NCBI GenBank assembly: GCA_012515695.1 | Contig: JAAYXX010000391.1 | Span: 1 to 13,236 of the forward strand | DNA: 13,236 bases | Reading direction: 5' to 3' | From: Chloroflexota bacterium | GTDB lineage: Bacteria > Chloroflexota > Anaerolineae > UBA1429 | Part shown: one piece after another, positions 7,361 to 13,236 of the stretch | How positions within the stretch are numbered: position 1 is the first letter of the stretch | How the letters are laid out: the number at the start of each line of letters is the position of its first letter | Translations under genes and position numbers: made by a program | The notes under the pieces: model-generated | Seen by the model: the letters and a program-made list of their open reading frames with translations, nothing else | The model's database searches: none | Told to the model about the DNA's origin: nothing

Positions 7361-8158
7361 ATGCAAGACACTGTGCGCGATCGCCTGTGGATTTGGGGAC
7401 ACGAGGCGGGCAGCCACAACAAAGACTGGAACCTGCCCGCCAACTCGCGCATGACACCGATGGAGGGCGCCTGCTACCTGGACGTGCCCAACATGATTAT
7501 GGTGCGCTACGAGGGACGCCCCGCCATGCCCTTTGACCAGTACGCCCTGGCGCTGAGGCCGCTCAAGCGCCTGTACTGGTCCACCGTAGGGGCGGGCGGC
7601 GAAAACTCGGCGGAGGAGCGCGCGCACGTGCTGGCGCTGGCCCGGCGCTTTCCCAACATCGTCGGCCTGTTCATGGACGACTTTTTCCACGCGCCCGAAC
7701 ACGCGGGAGACGCCGGAGTGCTGCCCGTGGAGCAAATCCGCGCCCTGAAGCAAGAGATGCGCCTGCCCGATCGCACGCTGCGGCTGGGCGTGACGCTCTA
7801 TACCCACCAACTCGACATGCCCCTGGAGCCGTATCTCGCCCTGTGCGACGACGCCTCCCTCTGGACATGGCGAGCCGCCGACCTGCATGACATGGAGGCC
7901 AACATGGCCCGGCTGGAACAACTCGCCCCCCACAGCGACAAGCTTTTGGGCCTGTATATGTGGGATTACGGCACGCACCAGCCCATGCCCGTGGAACTCA
8001 TGGAGCGGCAATGCGAAACGGGCCTCGCCTGGCTACGAGAGGGGCGCATCGCCGGAATGATCTTTTTGGCGAGCTGCATCTGCGACCTGGAGCTAGACGC
8101 CGTGGAATGGTCGCGGGCCTGGATTGCGAGGGTGGGCAACAGGCCCCTGTCCCGCTAG
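7361..8158 (+). CDS. Conserved-looking protein of unknown function, possible TIM-barrel hydrolase
   Basis: A 265-residue protein I cannot assign to a named family. ATG 7361 follows GGAGG with 7-nt spacing; an upstream in-frame ATG at 7283 lies inside the preceding gene and was rejected. There is no signal peptide or membrane segment. It opens with R-L-W-I-W-G-H-E-A-G (8-17), then N-S-R-M-T-P-M-E-G-A (28-37). A series of hydrophobic strands ending in polar residues resembles a (beta/alpha)8 barrel: N-M-I-M-V-R-Y (44-50), I-V-G-L-F-M-D-D-F-F (100-109), L-G-V-T-L-Y-T-H-Q (142-150), S-L-W-T-W-R (166-171) and L-L-G-L-Y-M-W-D-Y-G (195-204). The Asp pair D106-D107 and D202 are candidate acidic active-site residues. 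This pattern is seen in some glycoside hydrolases, but function is not inferred. Last gene of the plus-strand run. Confidence 0.85.
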   Translation: MQDTVRDRLWIWGHEAGSHNKDWNLPANSRMTPMEGACYLDVPNMIMVRYEGRPAMPFDQYALALRPLKRLYWSTVGAGGENSAEERAHVLALARRFPNIVGLFMDDFFHAPEHAGDAGVLPVEQIRALKQEMRLPDRTLRLGVTLYTHQLDMPLEPYLALCDDASLWTWRAADLHDMEANMARLEQLAPHSDKLLGLYMWDYGTHQPMPVELMERQCETGLAWLREGRIAGMIFLASCICDLELDAVEWSRAWIARVGNRPLSR

Positions 8159-8161
8159 GGA

Positions 8162-8197
8162 TTGCGCGCCTGCAAGGCGCGACTACTGTCCGCCTCT
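8162..8197 (-). repeat. REP-like intergenic repeat, copy 2 (inverted)
   Basis: On the minus strand it reads AGAGGCGGACAG, then TAGTCGCGCCTTGCAGGCGCGCAA, matching copies 1 and 3 except for a few bases. It begins 4 bp after the stop of the 265-aa gene. The GCGCC-TTGCA-GGCGC hairpin is kept. Placement right behind a stop codon is typical of REP/BIME-type elements, which can stabilise or end transcripts. Confidence 0.7.
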
Positions 8198-8254
8198 GCA
8201 CCCTTCTCCAAGTTTGGAGAGGGGGCTGGGGGATGAGATTTCCCCCATCGGACC

Positions 8255-8294
8255 GCCATCCCTGGCGGCTTGATATGATGCCGCCAGGGATGGC
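8255..8294. repeat. Perfect 15-bp hairpin
   Basis: GCCATCCCTGGCGGC (8255-8269) and its exact complement GCCGCCAGGGATGGC (8280-8294) flank a 10-nt loop. There is no T-run on either side, so it is not a classical intrinsic terminator. It could still act as a barrier to exonucleases at the 3' end of the plus-strand run. Confidence 0.75.
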
Positions 8295-8390
8295 TAATGG
8301 CGCTAACTTTTGGTTATCATGAAAAAAAGCGAGGCAAATGCCGTTCCCTCTCCCAGACGGCTCATCCTTATATCTTTCGCCGCCGCCACA

Positions 8391-8560
8391 CCGGGAACTG
8401 AAGGTTCCCGGCTGGGAGAAGGCGAAACTCGTTGAAACGAGTTGATTGCATTATAGTAGTCTTTAGACTACTTTTTACAATCATCAGCCCGGCACCTTCA
8501 GTGCTGGGCGCGACCGCAAGCGGCGAGGATCGAACGTTACAGCGCTGATTTTCGCCTTCT
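8391..8560. ncRNA. Candidate structured RNA or cruciform array inside element B
   Basis: An 11-bp perfect inverted pair, AGAAGGCGAAA (8417-8427) and TTTCGCCTTCT (8550-8560), encloses several hairpins. They are AACTCGT-TGAA-ACGAGTT (8426-8443), AGTAGTC-TTTA-GACTACT (8455-8472) followed by TTTT and flanked by TGATTG/CAATCA (8443-8448 and 8478-8483), GCCCGGCAC-CTTCA-GTGCTGGGC (8487-8509, one G-T pair) and CCGC-AA-GCGG (8514-8523). Just outside lies CCGGGAAC-TGAAG-GTTCCCGG (8391-8411), whose loop is the exact complement of the CTTCA loop. The total looks like a multibranch fold with a possible kissing-loop contact. The T-run favours plus-strand transcription. No known RNA family was recognised; a mobile-element end is an alternative. 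Confidence 0.4.
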
Positions 8561-8687
8561 ATCCATCGCCTCCGCCCAGGTTGGCGCCCGAAGGGCGGAT
8601 GAGGGCAATTCCGATTTTGCTCCAGCAATTGATCCGCGAAAAGTTAGCGCCATTAGCCAGGGATGGCGGCGGTCCGACAAGATGCGG

Positions 8688-9947
8688 CTACTCCTGAGCG
8701 GGCGTGGGCACGCCGACAGCAGCCTGCGCCCGCCAGCGAGACGCCGCCCACATCAGCCCGGCCCCCACAGTCGCCAGCCCCGCCCCCAACAGGAAAACAT
8801 GGCGATAGCTATAGGCCGCCACGATATACCCGCCCGCCAGACTGATGACCCCAAAACTCAGGCCCATTATCATGGACAGGATTCCATACACCAGCGACCG
8901 CCAGCGCGGCCCGACCCGCCCCATCTGAAACGGTTGCAGCGCGGGTAGCCACATCCCTTCCAGGGCGAGCACCCCCACCCGCCCCACGGTGGCCCCCAGC
9001 CAATGGAACCACAACGCAAACGGAATCAGGCTCGCGGCCATCCCCAGCGCCGTGCCGGACAGAATCCAGCGATGGCCGTATCGGGCCACCAGCCGAGGGG
9101 TGAGCAAAGACGCCGCCACTGCCGCAAGCTGCGCCAGACTGGTCAGCAGGCCAATGGACGAGGTAGACAGGTTCAACTCGGTGTCCATGTAGGCCCCGCC
9201 AAACGCCTGGCAGGCGCTATAGCTGGCGTGCGTCAAATAGGCCGAAGCCGCCAACAGCACCACCAGCCCGACCGGAAACGGCTCGCACTGTTCCACCCGC
9301 TCGACAATCGTGGCCCGCTCCGTCCGTCGCAGCAGGGCAATCGGCACCAGCGCCACAACGGCGAACACCGCCCCCGCCCACAACCCGAGTTCATAGGGGC
9401 GCGCAGAATCCAGGCTTTGCCCCAGCAACCCGGCGAACAGGCCGGGCAACACTCCGCCCAACAGGGTTCCCAACAGCGTGCCCAGGTTCTTGGCCGAATT
9501 GTTGATCGCGTAGGCGCTGCCCCGGCTTGCCTCAGTAGTGACCGCCATCAACGCGGGGATTGCGTTGACGTTCAAGATCGTCCAGCCCGTCGTCATCACA
9601 ACTTGCGACGCCAGCGGCCAGACATACCCCAGCCTCGCAGGCAACCAGGCCGCCAGGGGAAACAAGATCATCCCCACCACCATCAGCAGCCCCGCCACCA
9701 TCAGCATCGAGCGAGAGCTAAACCGCTGGCCCAGCGCGCCGCCGGGGATGCTCACGGCCATATAGGTCAGCGCCCCGGCAGCCCCCAGAAACCCCACATA
9801 TTCCGGGCCATGCCCCAACCGCAACACATAAAACACTCTCAATAACTGCTGAATACCGAGATAACTTGACGAGGTGATCCCCGAAATAAGGACAAGCAAT
9901 TGGGCGTCGCGGTCTAGCCCGCTGACGCCCGATAGTCGCAGACGCAT
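8688..9947 (-). CDS. Major facilitator superfamily transporter
   Basis: A 419-residue, highly hydrophobic protein with about 12 predicted membrane helices in two halves, joined by a charged central loop near 207-223 (L-L-R-R-T-E-R-A-T). The loop between helices 2 and 3, G-G-A-L-G-Q-R-F-S-S-R-S (69-80), is the MFS motif A equivalent. The matching second-half loop is T-P-R-L-V-A-R-Y-G-H-R-W (283-294). Length is typical for a 12-helix MFS permease of the inner membrane. The substrate cannot be read from sequence; the neighbouring sugar kinase and dehydrogenase make a carbohydrate or polyol, or efflux of a product, plausible. ATG 9947 is chosen because M-R-L-R-L-S precedes the first helix; its ribosome site is weak (GAGTAGG about 6 nt upstream). 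It is transcribed away from the AOR gene, with a 169-bp gap containing a long hairpin. Confidence 0.9.
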   Translation of the reverse strand: MRLRLSGVSGLDRDAQLLVLISGITSSSYLGIQQLLRVFYVLRLGHGPEYVGFLGAAGALTYMAVSIPGGALGQRFSSRSMLMVAGLLMVVGMILFPLAAWLPARLGYVWPLASQVVMTTGWTILNVNAIPALMAVTTEASRGSAYAINNSAKNLGTLLGTLLGGVLPGLFAGLLGQSLDSARPYELGLWAGAVFAVVALVPIALLRRTERATIVERVEQCEPFPVGLVVLLAASAYLTHASYSACQAFGGAYMDTELNLSTSSIGLLTSLAQLAAVAASLLTPRLVARYGHRWILSGTALGMAASLIPFALWFHWLGATVGRVGVLALEGMWLPALQPFQMGRVGPRWRSLVYGILSMIMGLSFGVISLAGGYIVAAYSYRHVFLLGAGLATVGAGLMWAASRWRAQAAVGVPTPAQE

Positions 9948-10041
9948 AGAATACCTACTCTAGTGTCAGTCGCAGAAATAGCGGTCAATCAACAATTCGT
10001 TCCGTAGCTTTGGCCCGGCAGGGGCGCTGCTCTAGCAGCAA

Positions 10042-10091
10042 CAGGGGGATGAGGGGGCGCGTCCGGTGGGGGCGCCCCCTCATCCCCCCTG
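10042..10091 (-). terminator. Long GC-rich hairpin between AOR stop and MFS start
   Basis: Arms at 10042-10060 and 10072-10091 are complementary over 19 bp, with one unpaired C, around an 11-nt loop (core GGGGGATGAGGGGGCGC). It lies 26 bp beyond the AOR stop on the minus strand. No T-run follows, so it may be an RNA-stabilising hairpin rather than a strict intrinsic terminator. A smaller GCTGCT-CT-AGCAGC hairpin sits beside it at 10026-10039. The rest of 9948-10116 shows no other feature. Confidence 0.5.
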
Positions 10092-10116
10092 CTTATGCCT
10101 TGCTATTTATATCTTG

Positions 10117-12003
10117 CTATTGGGGCAGGTAGCTCGCCGCCCAGCCGATGTCCAGCGATTCGAGAGTGCCGCGCCTCGGCTTGCCGGTCTCCTCGTCCCA
10201 GCCCATCATGCCATAGTAGGTCTGTACCGCCTCGCGTAACTCCTCGCGGTCAATGCCCCCGTCGGCCAGCGCGCCGCCGATGGTCGGGCCATAGCTGCGC
10301 TCTGGCAGGCGGTCATCGTCGATGGTGAACCCTTCGCGCATATTATACACCCGCGCCAGGTTCAAGGCACGTTCGCCTACCTGCATCAACTCGTAAGTAG
10401 TCACATCCCAGCCTGTGGCCGCCTCCACGAGTTCAGCCATCTCGTTGACGCTCCACCCAGGGAACATGCACATCGGCAGGCAGTTGAACATGACGTTCAC
10501 CGTGGAATGGTATATACCAGCCCGCACCTTCTCCGGCCCCAGGCTTTCCAGGGGCATCGGCTCCAACACGCCCAGGCCGCGCAGCCGCCCGTTAGTCGTA
10601 AAGCCCTCGTCGGTGGCGTTCACCATGCCGGAATCGTGCAGCGAATGGCAATGGTCCGCGCCCGTGGGCGATACCGCATAGCCGATCGCCAGCCCCCGCT
10701 TGAAGCGCGGCTCGTGCATGGGAAAGGCCTGGTTCTTGGTCTGCATGGCGTACATCTCGGACCCGCGCCCGATCTTTTCGGCAATCGTAGCCAGCCCCTC
10801 GGCCAGCAGGTTGCCCAGCCCTTCGCGCCGAGCGATCTTGGACACCATCTGGATCATGGCATCGCCATTGCCAAAGCGCAGGTCAATGCCATCCGTGTCT
10901 TCCAGGGTCAACAGGCCATTCTCAAAGCACTCCATCGCAAAGGCAATGGTCACTCCTGCCCCGATAGTATCCAGCGAGTAGGCATTGCACAGCTCGTTGG
11001 CCCGCGAAACAGCCACCACATCGCTCACCCCGCAGGTGGAACCCAGCGAGCCAAGGGTCTCGTATTCCGGCCCGCCATAGGACGGGTCCACGCTATACTG
11101 CGGTGTCTCGGCTTTGACCACCTTTTTGCAGCGCACAGCGCAGGCATAGCACCCCTCCATCTGCACGCCGATCTTGTCCATGATATAGCTCAATCCGTCG
11201 CCTTCGGGGAACTCGCCATCGCGGAAATTGCGAATGGGCAGGTTGCCCTGCAATACGCCGTCCATCATGTCGCCGCCGCCCGTGCCCCACTTGGACATGC
11301 CAGCACTGCGTTTACCCTCGCGCACCTGCTCGGCCTCGAACCGGGCCATCTCGCGCACCTTCTCCGGGTTGACGCCCTCCAGCCTGTTCGTAGCGCGGGC
11401 CACCACGGCCTTGAGCCGCTTGGACCCCATCACCGCGCCCAGCCCCGTGCGCCCGGCGGCATCCTTCAGGCCATCCATCACGCAAGCATACCGCACCATG
11501 TTCTCGCCACCCGGCCCGATCATGGCCGCCTGCGCGCGCCTGTCCGACTCTTCCCGCAGAGCCTCCAGGGTCTCTTTGGTGGTCTTGCCCCACAAATGTG
11601 ACGCATCGCGGATTTCCACCTGGCCGTCCTTGATCCACAGGTAGACCGGCTTGGGCGACACGCCTTCCACGATCAGAGCGTCGAACCCGGCCTGCTTGAA
11701 CTCGGAGCCAAAATATCCCCCTACCTCGGCAGCCCCAAACCCGCCGGTAAGCGGCGACTTGGCGCCCACAGCCATGCGAGCCGCCCCAGAGATAGCCAGC
11801 CCCGTAAGCACACCAGGGGCGAACACCAGCTTGTTCTCTGGCCCTAATGGGTCGGCTCCTTTGGGCACCTCTTTGAGCAGCACGTCAGCGATGATGTTCC
11901 AGCCGCCCATATAGCGCCGCAGGTAGACCTGTCCAGGCTCTTCAACTGCAATTGTGCCATCCGTCAAGTTGACCCGTAGAATCTTGTTGTGGAATGAAGC
12001 CAT
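10117..12003 (-). CDS. Aldehyde:ferredoxin oxidoreductase (tungsten-pterin enzyme)
   Basis: A 628-residue AOR-family enzyme, full length for the family (about 600-630). It would oxidise aldehydes to carboxylic acids, or run in reverse, with ferredoxin as electron partner, in the cytoplasm. The N-terminal domain carries A-K-S-P-L-T-G-G (81-88) and G-G-Y-F-G-S-E-F-K (95-103); the pterin-binding stretch A-G-R-T-G-L-G-A-V-M-G-S-K lies at 183-195. Iron-sulfur ligands are C285-x2-C288-x3-C292 plus a distal cysteine, most likely C512 in L-P-M-C-M-F. T-G-A-D-H-C-H-S (448-455) belongs to the second pterin-contact region. The frame is open upstream to 12303 but runs through repeat DNA; ATG 12003 follows AGGGAGG with about 6-nt spacing and begins the normal family N-terminus. 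Metal choice (W or Mo) and aldehyde are not determinable. No ferredoxin or cofactor gene is adjacent. Confidence 0.95.
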   Translation of the reverse strand: MASFHNKILRVNLTDGTIAVEEPGQVYLRRYMGGWNIIADVLLKEVPKGADPLGPENKLVFAPGVLTGLAISGAARMAVGAKSPLTGGFGAAEVGGYFGSEFKQAGFDALIVEGVSPKPVYLWIKDGQVEIRDASHLWGKTTKETLEALREESDRRAQAAMIGPGGENMVRYACVMDGLKDAAGRTGLGAVMGSKRLKAVVARATNRLEGVNPEKVREMARFEAEQVREGKRSAGMSKWGTGGGDMMDGVLQGNLPIRNFRDGEFPEGDGLSYIMDKIGVQMEGCYACAVRCKKVVKAETPQYSVDPSYGGPEYETLGSLGSTCGVSDVVAVSRANELCNAYSLDTIGAGVTIAFAMECFENGLLTLEDTDGIDLRFGNGDAMIQMVSKIARREGLGNLLAEGLATIAEKIGRGSEMYAMQTKNQAFPMHEPRFKRGLAIGYAVSPTGADHCHSLHDSGMVNATDEGFTTNGRLRGLGVLEPMPLESLGPEKVRAGIYHSTVNVMFNCLPMCMFPGWSVNEMAELVEAATGWDVTTYELMQVGERALNLARVYNMREGFTIDDDRLPERSYGPTIGGALADGGIDREELREAVQTYYGMMGWDEETGKPRRGTLESLDIGWAASYLPQ

Positions 12004-12048
12004 TTCGCCCTCCCTAGCGATAATGTAGCCAACTCCCAACCTGACGCC

Positions 12049-12105
12049 TTCAGAGGCGGACAGATAGCCGCGCCTTGCAGGCGCGCAAGTTGCAAACTGT
12101 CCGCC
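12049..12105 (+). repeat. REP-like intergenic repeat, copy 3, with closing 9-bp inverted repeat
   Basis: It starts TTCAGAGGCGGACAG and continues TAGCCGCGCCTTGCAGGCGCG, as in copy 1. Here GGCGGACAG (12055-12063) is answered by CTGTCCGCC (12097-12105), so the inner hairpin sits inside a second stem. ACCTGACGCCT occurs on both sides (12039-12049 and 12112-12122), which could be a target-site duplication. Confidence 0.65.
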
Positions 12106-12122
12106 CTTGAGACCTGACGCCT

Positions 12123-12152
12123 GAGGGGGCCGTTGATAGGTCAGGCCCCCTC
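12123..12152 (-). terminator. Hairpin behind the PfkB gene
   Basis: GAGGGGGCC (12123-12131) and GGCCCCCTC (12144-12152) form a perfect 9-bp stem with a 12-nt loop, extendable by GCC/GGC with a one-base bulge. It lies 78 bp past the PfkB stop and before the AOR gene. A competing 6-bp pairing, CCTGAC (12113-12118) with GTCAGG (12140-12145), overlaps it. There is no T-run on the minus strand, so termination is unproven. Confidence 0.45.
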
Positions 12153-12229
12153 GGCGAATAACGGTCAATCTCGGTGCGGCCCTCCTTGGCCGGTGCATAG
12201 CCATGTATGATGTGTTGCGCCGCCACCCC

Positions 12230-13168
12230 CTACAGGTTGTCAATTCCCCGTTGCCGCAAAAAGGCCAACACCTCGTCAAACGTGGGGATGCCGCTGCGCC
12301 CACCCAGCTTGCAGCATTTCAGGGCCGATACAGCGGTGGCGAACAGGGCCACGGTATGCAAATCCCAGCCGCGCAGCAGCCCCACCAGATACGCCCCGTG
12401 GAATACATCGCCTGCGCCCGTCGTATCCACCACCGGCACGTCAAACGCCGGAATGTGAAAGCGCTCCGTCGCGGTGACGGTGTAGCTGCCATCCGCGCCC
12501 TCTGTCTGGACGACGATGCGCGGCCCCAGGGCCAACATCGCCTCGCCTGCTGCCCACAAATCAGCCTGCCCCGTTGCCGAGCGGCCAAATCCCGACCCGC
12601 AGATCAGGATATCTGTCTCGGCAACCAGCGCGGCCATCTGCGGCGAGATGGGCCGCCCACTCGTTTTGGAGCCATCCAGGCAGACCTGCTTGCCCGCCTC
12701 GTGCATCCAACGCGCCGCCTGCAAAGCAGCCTCCGGGTGGGTTCCATCCAGGTGCAGGTACTCGGCTGACGTGATATAGTCGCGGTCCAGTTCCTCTATT
12801 TGCAGCGGAGCATAAGGCAGAGCGCGCCTGACTGTGCCAAAAGCGCGCTCCCCCGTCTCCTCATGCACATATACCATGATGAGCTGTGTTTCCGGCTGCT
12901 GGCGCACGACCAGGCGGCTGAGGTCTATACCGTCCTGCTGCAGCGAGCGCAGCTTGAGTTCGGCCACCAGGTCATTGCCCGCCGTTCCCACAAAACCCAC
13001 GCGCGCGCCCAGCCGGGCGGCGGCCACGCAAGCCGTCCCCACCGGGCCGCCACCTTCCAGCGCGAAATCACTGAGCGCGCCGGGTCGCTCCCAGGTGGGC
13101 ATGTCCTTCAGGCGCATGAGCACATCCAGCGTGGACAGGCCCAGCCCTACGATATCCAGCGTTGCCAC
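12230..13168 (-). CDS. PfkB-family carbohydrate/nucleoside kinase
   Basis: A 312-residue PfkB (ribokinase-like) kinase that would transfer phosphate from ATP to a sugar hydroxyl in the cytoplasm. Motif 1 is at G-G-G-P-V-G-T-A (39-46), following the N-terminal D-I-V-G-L-G-L strand. The lid region is around 90-112. Motif 2 is D-T-T-G-A-G-D254-V-F-H-G-A-Y (248-260), with Asp254 as catalytic base in the anion hole. The C-terminus A-L-K-C-C-K-L-G-G-R-S-G-I-P (282-295) is normal for the family. The start is GTG 13168, preceded by GAGGGAGG with about 8-nt spacing; no better ATG gives the complete first strand. It begins 14 bp after the stop of an upstream partial gene, implying co-transcription. Substrate class (ribose, fructose, ketodeoxygluconate, nucleoside) is not resolved. 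Confidence 0.93.
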   Translation of the reverse strand: MATLDIVGLGLSTLDVLMRLKDMPTWERPGALSDFALEGGGPVGTACVAAARLGARVGFVGTAGNDLVAELKLRSLQQDGIDLSRLVVRQQPETQLIMVYVHEETGERAFGTVRRALPYAPLQIEELDRDYITSAEYLHLDGTHPEAALQAARWMHEAGKQVCLDGSKTSGRPISPQMAALVAETDILICGSGFGRSATGQADLWAAGEAMLALGPRIVVQTEGADGSYTVTATERFHIPAFDVPVVDTTGAGDVFHGAYLVGLLRGWDLHTVALFATAVSALKCCKLGGRSGIPTFDEVLAFLRQRGIDNL

Positions 13169-13182
13169 GGACGCCCCCTCCC

Positions 13183-13236
13183 TCAGTCCACCAGGATGGG
13201 CCGGATATCCAGGAACTTGCAGGCTTCCAGAAGCGC
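13183..13236 (-). CDS. C-terminal end of an unidentified upstream gene
   Basis: The frame entering from the right edge reads A-L-L-E-A-C-K-F-L-D-I-R-P-I-L-V-D and stops at TGA (13185-13183), 14 bp before the PfkB GTG. The sequence looks like an ordinary amphipathic protein end and the spacing is operon-like, but 17 residues are too few to name a family. It could be chance open frame. Confidence 0.5.
   Translation of the reverse strand, partial: ALLEACKFLDIRPILVD

Larger units (their letters stand above)
8250..8677. repeat. Repeat element B (second copy of the element at 4683-4913)
   Basis: The left arm (8250-8343) and right arm (8588-8677) are inverted relatives. Left reads GGCTAATGGCGCTAACTTTT (8292-8311), and the right arm carries its exact complement through AAAAGTTAGCGCCATTAGCC (8639-8658). 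Element A has the same arms. Relative to A, the left arm contains an extra perfect hairpin (8255-8294), and the right arm has a 20-bp insertion bounded by direct GCAATT repeats (8605-8610 and 8625-8630). The interior is unrelated to that of A. It ends 10 bp before the MFS stop codon. Confidence 0.65.
8159..8687. other. Convergent intergenic region made of stacked repeats
   Basis: This 529-bp gap lies between the stop codons of the 265-aa unknown (plus) and the MFS transporter (minus). In order it holds a REP-like copy (8162-8197), a small hairpin TCTCCAA-GT-TTGGAGA (8205-8220), and element B (8250-8677), which contains a perfect hairpin at 8255-8294 and a multi-hairpin core at 8391-8560. I see no protein-coding gene. 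Confidence 0.75.

Noticed and set aside
8455..8476. Simple intrinsic terminator for the 265-aa gene
   Set aside because: Stem plus T-run fits formally, but it lies about 300 bp past the stop inside a larger nested fold, so it is described as part of that structure.
8368..8628. 86-codon minus-strand open frame in the structured core of element B
   Set aside because: It spans multiple hairpins and looks like non-coding structured DNA; the translation has no protein-like pattern.
4683..8677. CRISPR array made from the repeated hairpins
   Set aside because: There are only two element copies kilobases apart, with no regular short repeat-spacer pattern and no cas genes.
12004..12303. Upstream in-frame extension of the AOR gene
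   Set aside because: The extension translates repeat and hairpin DNA and overlaps the PfkB gene; ATG 12003 has a good ribosome site and starts the normal AOR N-terminus.

Overview
The window looks like a chromosomal accessory-metabolism region from a GC-rich (roughly 60% by eye) free-living bacterium. Dispersed palindromic repeats between genes, several UroD-fold paralogues, an aldehyde:ferredoxin oxidoreductase and a sulfatase-fold protein together suggest a Chloroflexota (Anaerolineae-like) bacterium. This is an inference from gene content and repeat style; there is no rRNA, tRNA or other marker gene in the window to confirm it.

Layout. Positions 1-4312 hold a minus-strand run transcribed right to left: three UroD-fold genes (4312-3317, 3295-2225, 2204-1089; gaps of 21 and 20 bp) followed by a sulfatase-fold gene (1007 to beyond the left edge). 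A 768-bp divergent intergenic region (4313-5080) carries a repeat element and a plausible promoter/operator. It separates that run from a plus-strand run: a zinc-dependent alcohol/polyol dehydrogenase (5081-6070), a fourth UroD-fold gene (6255-7340) and an unrecognised 265-aa protein (7361-8158). A 529-bp convergent intergenic region (8159-8687) holds a second copy of the repeat element and a densely structured, multi-hairpin core. The right part is all minus strand: the end of an unidentified gene (13236-13183), a PfkB-family sugar kinase (13168-12230), a tungsten-type aldehyde:ferredoxin oxidoreductase (12003-10117) and an MFS transporter (9947-8688), with hairpins and repeats in the gaps.

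How the genes may work together. A transporter, a polyol/alcohol dehydrogenase, a PfkB kinase, an aldehyde oxidoreductase and a sulfatase-like hydrolase fit a catabolic island for a sugar or polyol derivative. The notable part is the four UroD-fold paralogues. In one (2225-3295) the H-x-C-G motif at the zinc/substrate site of corrinoid methyltransferases of this fold is kept. In the other three the same place reads D-x-D-G, with a shared C-terminal I-P-x-x-D-H motif. No corrinoid protein or reactivase gene is visible, so a methyltransferase role cannot be assumed. These three, plus the unknown 265-aa protein beside one of them, are the best candidates for undescribed chemistry. The sulfatase-fold protein also lacks the usual Cys/Ser that becomes formylglycine.

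No CRISPR array, tRNA, rRNA, transposase or integrase was seen.
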